From Batkoa obscura (lineage: Eukaryota; Entomophthoromycota; Entomophthoromycetes; Entomophthorales; Batkoaceae), in the NCBI GenBank assembly GCA_030770535.1, contig JASVEC010000097.1, positions 1 through 58,968 on the forward strand: DNA of 58,968 nt. The letters run 5' to 3'. Each line of letters opens with the position of its first letter. Within the stretch, counting starts at the first letter, position 1. A model generated the notes under the pieces. It saw only the letters and a list, made by a program, of their open reading frames with translations, was not told the DNA's origin and searched no databases. This document shows positions 20,411-31,367 of this stretch, one piece after another. A program made the position numbers and the translations under genes.

Positions 20411-21868
20411 ATGCTTGATATAACTAATATACTCTTATTTATTACGCTCTTGATAGCCAAAATTAATGCTCAAGGTTGCTCAACAATTGCAACAAGGCCT
20501 GAAATCCGACAACTATCCAGTGATCAATTGAGTCGATTTATCAATGCTTTTATCAAATTAAATGCTACTCAAAACAACTACTACTCCATAAGTTCAGGTA
20601 TTCATTATAATAACTCTCCGGTAGCACATGGTGTACCTGCTTTTTTCCCATGGCATCGAGAATTTTTACGTCGCTTTGAATTAGCTTTACAAAAAGTAGA
20701 TCCAACTGTAATTCTCCCTTATTGGGATTGGACCATTGATTCTCAGTCTCCTGAAAAATCTGTTGTATTTCAACCAGATCATTTTGGTGGTAATGGGGGT
20801 TCGAACGGTTGTATCACCACTTCTCAATTTACCAATTTTCAAGCTTTTATCCCAAATGGCCATTGTTTACAACGGCAATTTAATGGTGGGAATGCCATCA
20901 ATTCCTTTTATTCCCCAGAAGCTGTAGAGTCTATATTTATCCAATCGACAGATTATAATTCGTTTCATAATGGTATTGAAAATGGACCACATGGAGCGGT
21001 GCATGTAGGTATTGGTGGTAATAGTGGTGATATGTCTTATATGTATTCTTCTAATGATCCATTGTTTTACTTACATCATGTATTTATCGATAAGTTATGG
21101 TTTGAATGGCAACAGAGAAATCCAAGCTTAGCCAATACTTATAATGGTGGACAAGTAACTTCAAATGATAATATGGCACCATTTAATGTCCCTGTTTCCG
21201 CTGTATTTAATACTCAAGCTTCAGGTTATTGTTATACTTATAGCCGTTGGTCAGGGAGCAATCAAGCCGTAAACAGTGCTACTGGTGCTGTTAATGGTCC
21301 TGGATCTACTGGATCTACTGGATCTACTGGGTCAACTGGAACTGGATCAACTGGAAGTACTGGAACTGGAAGTACTGGAACTGGATCAACTGGGTCTTCA
21401 AGTAATCCTTTTGGAAATTTATTCGGATCTTCAAGCAATCCATTTGGAAGTACTTTTGGGTCCTCAAGCAGCCCTTTTGGCTCTACAACGCCAACTGGAT
21501 CAACTGGAAGTACTGGATCTACCGGAAGCACCGGAAATAATGGGTTTTTCACACCACCAAGCTTCCCAACTAATTTATTCGGAATGGGTAATACACCTAA
21601 AGTTAGTCGTCGGGCTAATGTAGATTTCAATGCTCAGATTGAAGCTATGGTAAAGAATGGATTTAGTAATATATTACAGAAGGTGATCTCACCATTGGAT
21701 CGTCAAACTCGAGGCAAAATCCGAGTACCTAGTCCATTACCAGAATCTTATATTTCAATGAACAATTTAAACTTACAAGCCGTACGTGCTAATGAACAAA
21801 AACTAGCTACTGTTGTTTCTATCCTCAATTCACTTGAAGGCTATCAACCAATCGCTGACTTGCTATAA
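20411..21868 (+). CDS. Secreted tyrosinase with Gly-Ser-Thr repeat linker
   Basis: A 485-residue type 3 copper oxidase. Tyrosinases hydroxylate monophenols and oxidise diphenols to quinones, feeding melanin or cross-linking. MLDITNILLFITLLIAKINA is a signal peptide ending before QGC. The CuA ligands are read as His65, His73 (VAHG) and His82 (FPWHREF). CuB is read as GPHGAVH (His194, His198) plus the His-His pair at 222-223 in DPLFYLHHVFIDKLW. PYWDW at 103-107 is also typical. After the catalytic domain comes a low-complexity region (about 297-377) of GSTG and SSSNPFG repeats, then a conserved-looking C-terminal part of about 100 residues with a dibasic SRRAN site where a latent enzyme might be cleaved. 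No transmembrane anchor is visible. Confidence 0.92.
   Translation: MLDITNILLFITLLIAKINAQGCSTIATRPEIRQLSSDQLSRFINAFIKLNATQNNYYSISSGIHYNNSPVAHGVPAFFPWHREFLRRFELALQKVDPTVILPYWDWTIDSQSPEKSVVFQPDHFGGNGGSNGCITTSQFTNFQAFIPNGHCLQRQFNGGNAINSFYSPEAVESIFIQSTDYNSFHNGIENGPHGAVHVGIGGNSGDMSYMYSSNDPLFYLHHVFIDKLWFEWQQRNPSLANTYNGGQVTSNDNMAPFNVPVSAVFNTQASGYCYTYSRWSGSNQAVNSATGAVNGPGSTGSTGSTGSTGTGSTGSTGTGSTGTGSTGSSSNPFGNLFGSSSNPFGSTFGSSSSPFGSTTPTGSTGSTGSTGSTGNNGFFTPPSFPTNLFGMGNTPKVSRRANVDFNAQIEAMVKNGFSNILQKVISPLDRQTRGKIRVPSPLPESYISMNNLNLQAVRANEQKLATVVSILNSLEGYQPIADLL
21302..21537 (+). repeat. In-frame GSTG/SSSNPFG coding repeat in tyrosinase
   Basis: Tandem 6-12-bp units based on GGATCTACT and GGAACTGGA encode Gly-Ser-Thr-Gly, interrupted by three SSS(N/S)PFG units. 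Codon variants differ between units, so the array is not purely recent slippage. Open frames on the other strand and in other phases are by-products of the periodicity. Confidence 0.85.
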
Positions 21869-22010
21869 TTCAATTTAATTATTACGACCTAAAATTATAT
21901 ATTACTCTTAATAAATTTTTTTATAAACTCTATCTATAATTTTAAACAAAGACCCTGTTAAATTAAGTTTATTATACTATTTTATTATATATATATCAAA
22001 TTAACTATAT

Positions 22011-22108
22011 GGGGATGTTTTTTTTGGCTTCATTGCTTCTCCATTTTTTAAGTGCTATTTGAGTGGAAAAATTGTTATTGAAATTCTTAAACAAAAAAAT
22101 ACATCCCC
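22011..22108 (+). mobile_element. Mite-A copy 15, past tyrosinase
   Basis: GGGGATGT start, ACATCCCC end. ATAT on the left (22007-22010), AAAT on the right. Confidence 0.88.
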
Positions 22109-22139
22109 AAATAGCAAAAGTCTTAAGTGTGGCATCTAG

Positions 22140-23017
22140 AACTTTAAAGTCGGTTTTTTTGATAGACTTAAAAACTTAATTGAATTGCACTTTTCATTAT
22201 AGAGATCATTCTTACCTAGTTTGAATGTATTGCCTAAAATTTCAAGCCTAAATATGTCGCCATCAAAGTGAATGATTTCAATAGTTTTATACTCTTGAGT
22301 TGTCTCAAGCCGCAAAATAACTCGGTATCAAAATGAACATTTCTATCAATTGTTAAATCTAAATTTGAAATAAAAGTAGCACTAGTAATTTCTCAACACT
22401 AGCATTAATATCTCTTCCTGATTCTAGAGTTAGTATTTTAAGCTAGTGGGCTTTGTTTTAAGGTTATCTAATCGATCAAGAGATGTATTTCATATTGAAT
22501 TTAGTTTCAATGCTTTCAAGCTAGTTGGACTTAAGCTGACGGTACACTGTCCAACAAGTAAATTATGTTCAATAATTTCAAACTCTTCTAGCTGGTGTAA
22601 CTTTGAAGGATCTAGCTCACGTAACAATATAAAATACTAAATCAAGTCAAGCCTCATCTTTTTCAGTTTTGCTAAGTTCAATTAGAGCATCATAGGATTA
22701 TTGCCATTGTAATTAATAATGATATTGTATAGATAATTATTACTATCATGATTCCAGTTGTTATTATCCACATTGTAATTAATCTCATGATCATTATTGA
22801 CAATATTAACCCAGTTATCACCACACTTGTTGTCGATATTGTCGTCCCAGTCACCAAATTGATCACAATTATTATTTTTCTAGCCACCAAAGTGACCACA
22901 GCTGTTATCGTCACCATCCCGACCATCCTTACTATTTGTAATAGCGATTGCCCTTTGATAAGTTAAAGAAATTATATTTAAACAATAAACCAAATATTTC
23001 ATAGTCTTATCAGCCAT
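22140..23017 (-). pseudogene. Decayed secreted Asn/Leu-rich protein gene
   Basis: On the minus strand an ATG at 23017 (or 23002) opens a frame with a signal-peptide-like MKYLVYCLNIISLTYQRAIA, then DGRDGDDNSCGHFGG and a stop. The same frame then resumes with NNNCDQFGDWDDNIDNKCGD and an Asn-rich stretch. Further along, LDPSKLHQLEEFEIIEHNLL and SLSPTSLKALKLNSI have the spacing of leucine-rich repeats, and another Leu-rich piece (GDIFRLEILGNTFKL) lies near 22210-22260. Several in-frame stops and at least one phase change make this a dead copy. The parent would be a secreted or wall protein with an Asn/Asp-rich head and irregular leucine-rich repeats. The hydrophobic plus-strand frames over the same DNA are shadows. 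Confidence 0.45.
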
Positions 23018-23685
23018 ATTTAAATGTTTCAAGGACCCGTTTTTTGTGATAAACTCTTCTTGATAATCCCAATACTTTTCAAACTTTATATTTCCAACAT
23101 TGTCATATATGCCTTTACATCATCCTATAACTTGATTCAATTTATATATAATACGTTAAGTTTTTTTGACTACATTACTTACAACTTTAAAGGTATCTTT
23201 ACTCAAAAAATATAGATAATTCAACTGGTTCTATGTATTTGAAAATTTCCAATAAAGTTTTAGATAATAACTCAAATTTCAATATCATCTTAAATTATTA
23301 TAAACAAAGGAATGTCACTTTAAGTTTAAGCTTTTTAATAATTTACACAAGCTTCATTTGAACATACTCTATAAGTGAGATTAAACAAATTTAGCTTTTA
23401 GTTAGCCGGTTTGAACAGTTTGATTGGACTTTAATCAACTACATCTCATTAAATTATCTATGTTTTAAGTTGAACCACCCTTCTTTTCACCAATATTGAA
23501 TATTTACATAGGTATTTAGTTACGTGCCCATAGACGCTCCACTACCTTAAAATTTCCTTAGAAATATCAACTTTTTAATATATGAATAGACCATCTAAAC
23601 CTTTTAGCTTTTATTTTTAGTTTATAATAGTTTTGTTGTTTCTATCTCTGAATGCCACATGATTTTTTAGAACTTAAATGAGAAT
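23018..23685. other. AT-rich spacer
   Basis: Upstream flank of the decayed minus-strand gene. A plus-strand frame of about 60 codons here is hydrophobic and not convincing. Confidence 0.4.
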
Positions 23686-23689
23686 GTAT

Positions 23690-23774
23690 TTTTGTATTTG
23701 AGAATTTTACTAATAATTATTCTACTCAAATGGTGCTTAAAAAATGGAAAAAATGAAGCCAAAAAAACATCCTC
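23690..23774 (-). mobile_element. Mite-A copy 16
   Basis: GAGAATGT start and ACATCCTC end, about 85 bp. AAAT on the left and AATA on the right, so the duplication is imperfect. Confidence 0.8.
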
Positions 23775-23778
23775 AATA

Positions 23779-24796
23779 TAATTTCGGTTTATTGCAAAAT
23801 TTATTACACTTTTATCATAACATAACTATGATGAGAATTGTTAAAATAAGTCGTCAAATGTATAAACTACTTTAGTAAATTTGACATTCTTTTTATTGTT
23901 AGAAATTCTTCAATAGTGGACTGCAGCTTATTTAGTTTTATAGCAGCCATTGAAACTTTCACAATTATTTTTAGCTAATAATTTTATGTAAATTTATAAA
24001 ATCAACTTAAAATTACAAAAAGATAAAAGAACAAAAACAATAAAGTCAACTATAATCCTGTTATAACTTTTATTTCAAGCAATACTATATAAACAGTACT
24101 TTACTACTACAAATGAACATTATTTATAAATCGATTTAGTTTTTATTTTACTTTCAAATTTTTACTTTCCAAATTGACCACATAAGTTCTCACATAAATT
24201 GCACGGTAAAATACTCTCCAACCACTTAGACTTATATATTTAACTTTGGTGAATGGCTATTATATCTTTTAGTTTTCTTACACATTTCTACTTGGTTTGG
24301 TATATGTTTCTTGATTGAAATACCGTTGGCATAATATGTAGGATAGATTTTTAATTTTTAACTGCTAATGCATTCTTAAGCTAATGTTATTTTTAAATTA
24401 TCTCTATTAAATTAAAAGCTCTAAAATAAACTTAATACTGATTATTATACATCCCCTAAAGATTTTTAAAATAAGGTTAATACACAATGAATATCGGAGC
24501 TATTTTTTTTTGAAAATTAATTATCACATATTGTATAAATTTTAATATTGTCAAAGAAAAAAGAAACTATTTGAATCAAATAATTTTCTACGAAACAAAA
24601 GGATAGAACTGGTTAAATAAAATATTATAAAATCAGGTAAATATGGTAATTTAGGCTATTAACATTATTACTATATGCTTTGGAAAAGCTAGGTAAACGT
24701 CTGAAATCCAAGTTAAGAAGGGTTATACTAAAAAACATCTTCAACCATAATTGACTTATTTATGGTTAAAGCACGACATAGGACAAGTTCACCAAA
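23779..24796. other. 3' flank of dynactin p150
   Basis: AT-rich, no gene or repeat supported. Confidence 0.5.
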
Positions 24797-27700
24797 CTAG
24801 TAATCACTATCATCTAAAGCCTTAGAAGTTGAGGTAAACTTTGAAGCTAAGTTTTTAAACTCATCAATTTTTTTGCTTAATCCATCTTCACGCTCCAATT
24901 TATTGCTAACAGTTGAAGATAAAAGGCTGCTACCACCATTAATGAAATAGTCTGTGATTTCTTCAGCTAAAATGTCTCCAAAATCATTTGTCACGACAAT
25001 ACTCTTTAATTCTTCTTGATTAGCATTTGAATATGAATTTAACTCCACTAAATCATGGCTTCTTGTAAAATCAGCTGCTTTGATGTATTTGACTTCTTCG
25101 GAAATAATTTTAACCAAATGGCCAATATTTCCTATTCTTTGGTTCGCAACTAAATCAGCTGTAACTTGGAATAACATATCACTATTGACATTCCTATTAA
25201 TATCCTCTGGAGCCTCGTTATTATGTACGGTAGTACCATCATCCTCTTTAGTTTCTACAGTTAAATTTTCAGCCAATTCCTTAAATTTAACGACATCTTG
25301 CTCAAGTTTCTTCTTCTCACCATAGATTCTTTCAATTTCTTGGTTATATAGTACTTCCTTTTCATTGGCTTCTTTTAGTTGAGTCGAAATAGTATTGAAT
25401 TCCTCCAGCTTCTCAGTGAGCTCATTATTTCTAAATTTAAGGAACTCAACTTCAAGATCTTTATCAGATAGTAATTCCAAATTCTTTCTATTGGACGCGA
25501 ATAATGTTTTGTTCTCACTTTGAAGGCTATTCATCTTCTTTTCAGTAACGTCACTTTCTAAGAGCTCTTTACTTATTTGTTTAGCTCTAACCTCCCATGG
25601 TGAAGTTATTTCTAGTTTCGTTAATGTATTGTCTTTAGTAACTACACTTTGTAGCTCTTTAAATTGGTCTACTAGTGAACTAAAGAATTGCTTCTGTTCC
25701 TCAAATAACACTTCAGAGTCAGATTCAAATCCAGATTCCTTAGAAGCTCTGATTAAAGTTTGTTTTAAACCATCGAATGTGAGATTTTCATCATTCATTG
25801 ATGTATCCTTGATATAAGAAATAATACTGGATGATACTTTACAAGCATATTTAACAAACTTTTCGTTGTTTTGGTATTGGCTAATAATAATATCTTGTAA
25901 CTCTGATCGAATCATAGTAGACTCATCTACTTTTTCATCAATAAAGCGTTGAATAGAACCCAAAGTAGATTTAAAGCTAAATATTACTTTCATAAGTTCA
26001 TTCAAAGGACGTAAAAGATCAGAGTTAACTAAGGTTCTTTCGTCATCTGAGATTTTACTAAATAGATCCAATTCAGTAGGAGAGGTGATTGAACGATTGA
26101 TTAATGCCATTTTAGATAGGATGAGATCTTGAGAGTTAAAAAGGGCAATCAATGTTTCAAGTGCTTGGGATGATTTTACTAAAGGATGAGTAGCATTTGG
26201 GGTAACATAAGATTCACGTAAATAAGTTGCATTATCAACAACTTTTTCAATATTGGACATATGGTTGGACGGTACTAAAAGTTCTTGCTTGGCTTCATCT
26301 AAAAGCGTATCGACAGTACCTTCAATATTAGTGAGATCTTGGCTTAAACGCGAAATAGAAAGGTATTGAGGCACAGAACAAGACTTTACGTGGGAAATAA
26401 ATGATTTAAGTATTAAATTGAGTTGATTTAATCGATGTTTGAACTCGAAATTATGTGTGACTATAGTGTTAAGGGACATTACATCATTTCCAGATCCACC
26501 AATTAATGTATCAATTGAAGTAATTGGGTGTGAAGCACAAACTTGTCGACCACATAATTCAACTTTCGAATATACCCTTAAAAGCTGAAGGAAGAAATTT
26601 AACGAATCAGTTTCATTTTCATAGAAAGATTTTGGAAGATAAGGGATAATACATTTGAGATGAATTGATGCTTCATTAGCTTCAATTTTTTTAAGCTCCA
26701 TATCAACAGCCTTTGCTTTTGACTTAAATACCATGTTTTGAAGACTGAGATTAAGGCCTAACATCTTGTCAGTTTCTGATCTCAGAGTTATAGCTTCAGT
26801 TTGTTGTGAACTAAGTACTTCTTGAAGTTCGTTAATGTCTTCTTTAAGAGTTAGGATATATTGACGATATTCCGTGATATGAGCATCTCTTTCGATTACT
26901 TCTTCATTTAAAGCTTCTAAAGCTTCGTAGCAATCATCTAAATCTGCCTTCATGACGTCAATTTCGTCCAAAGCCTTCACAAGTCTTTCACGATCTTTAG
27001 TTCTAAGTTCCTGGTTAATAGCAGTGCTAGCTTCAAGCTCATCATTTTCTTTTGAAAGGAATTTAACTTTGTCACGCAATTCGATATTACTTTGACTTAA
27101 AGTATCAAAAGTCTCCTTAACAGTCTTTAAGCTTTCCAAATTATCGTCTAATATACGAATGGTTCCTTGAGCATCTGCAAGTTGCTTCTTAAGTGTGACA
27201 ATTTCTTCCTTACCATCGTTACTGACTGCTACTTTTTCTTCTAACACTTTGATCTCTTGACGAAGACGATATTCCATATCGAATTTAGAATCCCTGAAAC
27301 GACGAATAATATCTTTAGCTTTTTCTATCTGAGCGTCCTTCTCTTTTATCTCTCTAAGAGCTTTGATAGGATAACCTTCCCTATCAGGTGTATCTGGAAC
27401 TAAATCACTCTCTGGAATAGATTGCGCAGCTATCTTGAACTCATTATCATCATTCATGGACATGAGCTTCTGTTCATAATTTTTAATTACTTCTTGTGAT
27501 TCATCCAATGCATCCTCAAGCTGTTTAATAAGTCCAAGATCCATCTCTCTTTCCTCTTTAATGTATTTTAATTCGGACTCAAGAGCTTCCTTGTCACTTT
27601 TAAGTTTTGTATTTTCTTCAAGCCTTTGCTTAAACTGGGCGTTTAATCTTGGATAAATTGCATTGAATTTTTTTGCATTTTCAATGTCCTTCTCAGTTAT

Positions 27701-28252
27701 GGAGCTATTTTCACGATCTTTGGCCCTTGCAGCTTCCAAATGTTTGATCCTGGCACACAATTCTTGGACTTCTGAATATGGTACAGGCTCACCCTCCTTA
27801 AAGTCCATATTTATTGGAGCAAAGTCTTTTATTTCATCTTCCTTTGGAGATTTGACATCGGCATCAGCATCGGCATTAGCATCGACATCAACAATCGGCT
27901 TTTCATCAGTTGTTGGGCTTTTTTTAGCTAACTTTTTGAGCTCACGTATTGATTTAGGGGTCTTGCTCACGATTTCAATACGGGTGAACATACCACAGTT
28001 TGGCTTACAGTCGAAGTATCTCTTTCCCTGAACCGTACCATCGTTCCTACCTTTGGGTAAAAACAGTTCAACACCAACCCATTCTCCTTCTTTAAACTCA
28101 GTTTCACCTAGCCAACGAATAGTACACCTCATGCCCAAGACATAAACTAAATCGCCAAGTTTATAGCCTCCCATTTCTTTCATGCTTACCTTAGATGTTG
28201 GAATAGCTTTAGTATCACTAGTTGGCATGTTCCGAACTTTAGACTCACTCAT
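24797..28252 (-). CDS. DCTN1: Dynactin large subunit p150Glued
   Basis: A 1,151-residue intronless gene for the microtubule-binding arm of dynactin, the complex that couples dynein to cargo. ATG 28252 (MSESKVRN) was chosen over an in-frame TTG 12 bases upstream. An N-terminal CAP-Gly domain spans about 30-95: YKLGDLVYV, GEWVGVEL and the tubulin/EB1-binding GRNDG (68-72; GKNDG in most homologues). A Lys/Asp-rich linker follows, then a long coiled coil (about 160-510). The middle block has CIIPYLPKSF, then FFLQLLRVYSKVELCGRQV, matching the region in p150 where FLPDSF is followed by a Leu-rich helix. A second coiled coil lies near 900-1000. The length is close to known p150 (about 1,000-1,280). 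CLIP-170 is less likely, since there is one CAP-Gly domain and no zinc knuckle. Confidence 0.85.
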   Translation of the reverse strand: MSESKVRNMPTSDTKAIPTSKVSMKEMGGYKLGDLVYVLGMRCTIRWLGETEFKEGEWVGVELFLPKGRNDGTVQGKRYFDCKPNCGMFTRIEIVSKTPKSIRELKKLAKKSPTTDEKPIVDVDANADADADVKSPKEDEIKDFAPINMDFKEGEPVPYSEVQELCARIKHLEAARAKDRENSSITEKDIENAKKFNAIYPRLNAQFKQRLEENTKLKSDKEALESELKYIKEEREMDLGLIKQLEDALDESQEVIKNYEQKLMSMNDDNEFKIAAQSIPESDLVPDTPDREGYPIKALREIKEKDAQIEKAKDIIRRFRDSKFDMEYRLRQEIKVLEEKVAVSNDGKEEIVTLKKQLADAQGTIRILDDNLESLKTVKETFDTLSQSNIELRDKVKFLSKENDELEASTAINQELRTKDRERLVKALDEIDVMKADLDDCYEALEALNEEVIERDAHITEYRQYILTLKEDINELQEVLSSQQTEAITLRSETDKMLGLNLSLQNMVFKSKAKAVDMELKKIEANEASIHLKCIIPYLPKSFYENETDSLNFFLQLLRVYSKVELCGRQVCASHPITSIDTLIGGSGNDVMSLNTIVTHNFEFKHRLNQLNLILKSFISHVKSCSVPQYLSISRLSQDLTNIEGTVDTLLDEAKQELLVPSNHMSNIEKVVDNATYLRESYVTPNATHPLVKSSQALETLIALFNSQDLILSKMALINRSITSPTELDLFSKISDDERTLVNSDLLRPLNELMKVIFSFKSTLGSIQRFIDEKVDESTMIRSELQDIIISQYQNNEKFVKYACKVSSSIISYIKDTSMNDENLTFDGLKQTLIRASKESGFESDSEVLFEEQKQFFSSLVDQFKELQSVVTKDNTLTKLEITSPWEVRAKQISKELLESDVTEKKMNSLQSENKTLFASNRKNLELLSDKDLEVEFLKFRNNELTEKLEEFNTISTQLKEANEKEVLYNQEIERIYGEKKKLEQDVVKFKELAENLTVETKEDDGTTVHNNEAPEDINRNVNSDMLFQVTADLVANQRIGNIGHLVKIISEEVKYIKAADFTRSHDLVELNSYSNANQEELKSIVVTNDFGDILAEEITDYFINGGSSLLSSTVSNKLEREDGLSKKIDEFKNLASKFTSTSKALDDSDY

Positions 28253-28920
28253 CTTACTTGACAACTTTAATGATGAAATTATTTTTTGTACTCTGACAAA
28301 AAAATATCATATTCAGATTTTTATATGAAAACGTCAAAAAATATGAAATGATTGGATTAAAATATGAAAAAAAAATCTGAATTTAGCCAATCATAGGTAC
28401 TTTGAGTGAAGGATACAATACACTAGGAAAGATTTCAGATAACTACTCCCAAAAAATGATTTATTTAGTAAAGCATATCAAGATTTTATTAAATTAATTA
28501 CTTCTTTGTATTTTACTAAAAAAATCAGTTTTTGAGGAGTGATTAATCAATACCTCTTCTAGTATAGTAATATGGTTGCCTAAAGTAGAAACAATATAAT
28601 TGTGACTGGAAGAACTGTAGAATATTATCGTATTTATAAAGATACCAGTATATTCTAAAGCACTTTACATTTTATTATATATTTTAAAAAGGTGAATTTT
28701 AATAATTTATTAGCCTTAGTTGAATTTCGAAAGTAACAACTTTTGAACTTGATTAAACTTAAACGAACATCTTAATAAAACTTCATAAGGAATAGAGCGA
28801 AAAACGATTAACAAAGCTGCCAACATTAAAATTCATTTCCTTTCTACTTTTTTAATCATTCCATTGAAACGAGTTTGCTTATAAAGCATTGAATATAAAG
28901 CCTCTATATAGCATTTCAAC
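28253..28920. other. Upstream region of dynactin p150
   Basis: Left half of the 1.2-kb divergent spacer between dynactin and Exo70. A short direct or inverted motif (AAAATATGAAA.GATT / TCTGAATTT) near 28300-28390 could be part of the promoter. Nothing definite. Confidence 0.4.
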
Positions 28921-29055
28921 TAATGTATCTCTCAATAAAACGGAGCTTACGATAAAAAGACACCAACTAATTAAATCAGCCTATAGAAAAGTATTGATAG
29001 TTTGATTAGTTAGTGCCTTTTTATCATAAGTTCCGTTTTATTCAGAGATACATTA
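28921..29055. mobile_element. Foldback miniature element
   Basis: Two arms of about 50 bp, 28921-28972 and 29003-29055, are inverted copies with about 90% match by eye: AATGTATCTCTCAATAAAAC against GTTTTATTCAGAGATACATT, continuing through GATAAAAAG and CTAACTAAT. The loop is about 30 bp. TA sits at both outer edges, which would fit a TA target duplication and a Tc1/mariner-type miniature element unrelated to Mite-A. Confidence 0.75.
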
Positions 29056-29101
29056 ACATCTAAAGTAGGTTAAAATGGGTTTATCCTCAATTCTAATAAA
29101 T

Positions 29102-29191
29102 GGGATGTATTCTTTTGTTTAACTTCAACAATCTTTTCATTCAAACAGCGCTTAAAAGATGGAAAAAGCAATGAAATCAAAAAACATCTCC
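29102..29191 (-). mobile_element. Mite-A copy 17
   Basis: GGGATGTA start, ACATCTCC end, AAAT on both sides (29098-29101 and 29192-29195). Confidence 0.87.
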
Positions 29192-29229
29192 AAATAGGTT
29201 TATCTGAGCAATTTTTGTAAACTTCATAT

Positions 29230-29327
29230 GGGGATGTATTTTTGTATTTAAGAATTTTACTAGCAATTTTTCCGCTTAAATAGCGCTTAAAAATGGGAAA
29301 AATAATGAAGTCAAAAAAAACACTCCC
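29230..29327 (-). mobile_element. Mite-A copy 18, in the EXO70 promoter
   Basis: GGGGATGT start, ACACTCCC end, ATAT on both sides (29226-29229 and 29328-29331). Ends 130 bp before the Exo70 ATG and only 38 bp from copy 17. Confidence 0.9.
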
Positions 29328-29457
29328 ATATCCTAGTCTGATGAAAAATTTTCAGTAGGCAATAATCATTTCGAAAACAACAACTTATTGGATCGTTTTT
29401 CAACAAATCAAAAAAATATACAAAATGGCACTTTTTTGAATTCATCATTTTGTTTTA

Positions 29458-31300
29458 ATGGAGAACAGCAATTTATTTCAAACTAACCGAGAGCTAGCAT
29501 ATAAAATCGAACAAGAGACCAATCAATTAGAGACATTGAAAAGCCACTTAAAATTGAACAATGAAAAGAGTATAAAGGCTTACCAAATGTTGGGAAACTT
29601 TGACGATAGATTGACCAAGCTAGAGACAAGTATATTGCCAATACATGAGCTTACTCAAAAGTTGAAAAGATTTAATGAAAATGTAGAAGTAACAGTTCAT
29701 AGTTTAACGAGTACTATACAGCAAATGGATATAGCTCAACAACAAGAACCAATTTTATTAGCAGGTCCAAAACAAGATTTGAAATCTTATTTGAAAGCAG
29801 TCGATAGTATGCGAGAAGCTAGGTCCTATTTAGAGAAAAGCAAACTGAAACATTCCATAAAGGCACAGGGACAAGTCAACCAAGTGCTCAAAGCAGTTTT
29901 ACAACATTTGTTACAAAGTTTCAAAAATATATTACAGGATCAAAGCCAGATGATTGAAGGCGAGTCCTTTGAGCAAATATTAGACATTAAAGAGGATAGT
30001 TTAAGTCAGTTGTTGGAAATTATTGAGTATACAAACAAGGTAGAAATCGACTTAAATTTAAAACAAAGTGGGAACTTGTTGAGAGTTTTATCTGAGTCGC
30101 GTAATAAATTGCTTGTTGGATTGTATGCAGTCACATATCAGAAAGTGTAATCCTAATTCAAAAGAGCAAGTTAGTCAAGGATCTACTTATCAAAAAGGAA
30201 CATGCCCTTATATTCCATATACACGAGATCTGATTAATTTATTACAGCAAGAAGAGATGAATTTGAAAAGATTACTTAAATCTGGCGAGTTTAGCAATGA
30301 GTATGGTGAAAGCATTAATACTAGCTTAAGTAAATACGTTGAAACTGGAGAACAACTTTTTGCTTATGCCAAAAAAGATTTACATAATGAAATCTTTTTA
30401 TTATATGATATATTAGAAAATTTATTGTTTTATCAGAATGATATTTTAGGTATTTATTCTAAAGCTGGGTTAAACGAAAACAATTTCCAAGATTTGATTC
30501 AAAATATAACAAAGACATTAATGAAATCTTTACCCGCGTTTTTGGAGGATATTCGTGGAGGAATTAAAAACCAAACTACTCTATCTCAAGATGGTACTGT
30601 TCATGAGATGGCTTCCAGTGCATTGAATTTCATAAAGAGAATTTTAGAATATCCAAATACTGTAGAAAGTAATCTCAAGACGTTGGGGAGAGCTCATTCT
30701 TGCGTAAAGACGGAAGACAATTATGAATATGAAACTCTGAGCATGAAGTATTTCACCAATGTTATGGATTCTCTTTTGCAATACGTTGAAGCAAAATCTA
30801 AGGGCTATAAGAACTCTACTTTAAGGGCAATTTTTCTGATGAATAATATTTTTTATCTTCAAAAGTCATTGAATGTGAATAATTTGAATAAATATATCCA
30901 TGAAAATAAATTACAATTTATGGAAAAGACATTGAAACGCTCAATGGATCAGTATCATGAATCTTGGAAATCTTGTTTAGAATGCTTAACTGATACCAAT
31001 TTAACACGAATTAATTTGAATTCTAACTCGAGTCTAAGTAGTAGCGAGCGTAGTAATATCAAAGACAAATTCAAAAATTTCAATCAGAATATAGAAGAAA
31101 TTGTCAAACAACATAAGGCTTATACTATCAGTGATCCTGAATTAAAGCAAAAATTAATTGATCAAATTTTGAAGATTTTGTTACCAATTTATTCTAGAAA
31201 CCAAGAACGCTTTATCTCAACTGATTTTTCAAAGAACCCTTCAAAGTATATCTTATATAATAAGGATTCCCTTTCTCAGTTAGTTCATAACTTATTTTAA
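29458..31300 (+). CDS. EXO70: Exocyst subunit Exo70, one intron
   Basis: A subunit of the exocyst, which tethers secretory vesicles at growth sites by binding PI(4,5)P2 and Rho GTPases. The N-terminal part has the family pattern MLGNFDDRLTKLETSILPIH, followed by a helical rod. The frame shifts between 30118 and 30180. A 52-nt intron at 30123-30174 (GTATGC donor, CTAAT box, TTAG acceptor) joins RNKLLVG to STYQKGTCPYIPYTRDLINL, the conserved start of the Exo70 C-terminal domain, where homologues have a (Y/F)ExG...(F).YT..L..LL pattern. The spliced protein is 596 residues (yeast about 620). The C-terminal helices are Lys-rich, as expected of the lipid-binding end. Stop TAA at 31298-31300, 67 bp from the stop of the convergent bestrophin gene. 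The splice is inferred. Confidence 0.88.
30123..30174 (+). other. Predicted intron of EXO70
   Basis: 52 nt, GTATGC...CCTAATTC...TTAG. It removes the frame break and a TAA, and leaves the C-terminal Exo70 domain in phase. Other AG positions (30164, 30166, 30170) give the wrong phase. Confidence 0.7.
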
Positions 31301-31367
31301 AAAATAAAATATTATTGAATTCATAAATCAAAATATGTTAATGATTTCAGAATACGAATATTAACTT

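Noticed and set aside
21262-21630. Long open frames on the other strand and in a second phase of the tyrosinase repeat
   Set aside because: They arise from the 3-base-periodic repeat; compositions (Val/Asp/Pro or Leu-rich) are artefacts.
22690-22966. Strongly hydrophobic open frames on both strands
   Set aside because: They are out-of-phase readings of an Asn/Asp-rich minus-strand coding remnant (AAT/GAT codons shifted give Ile/Val/Met).
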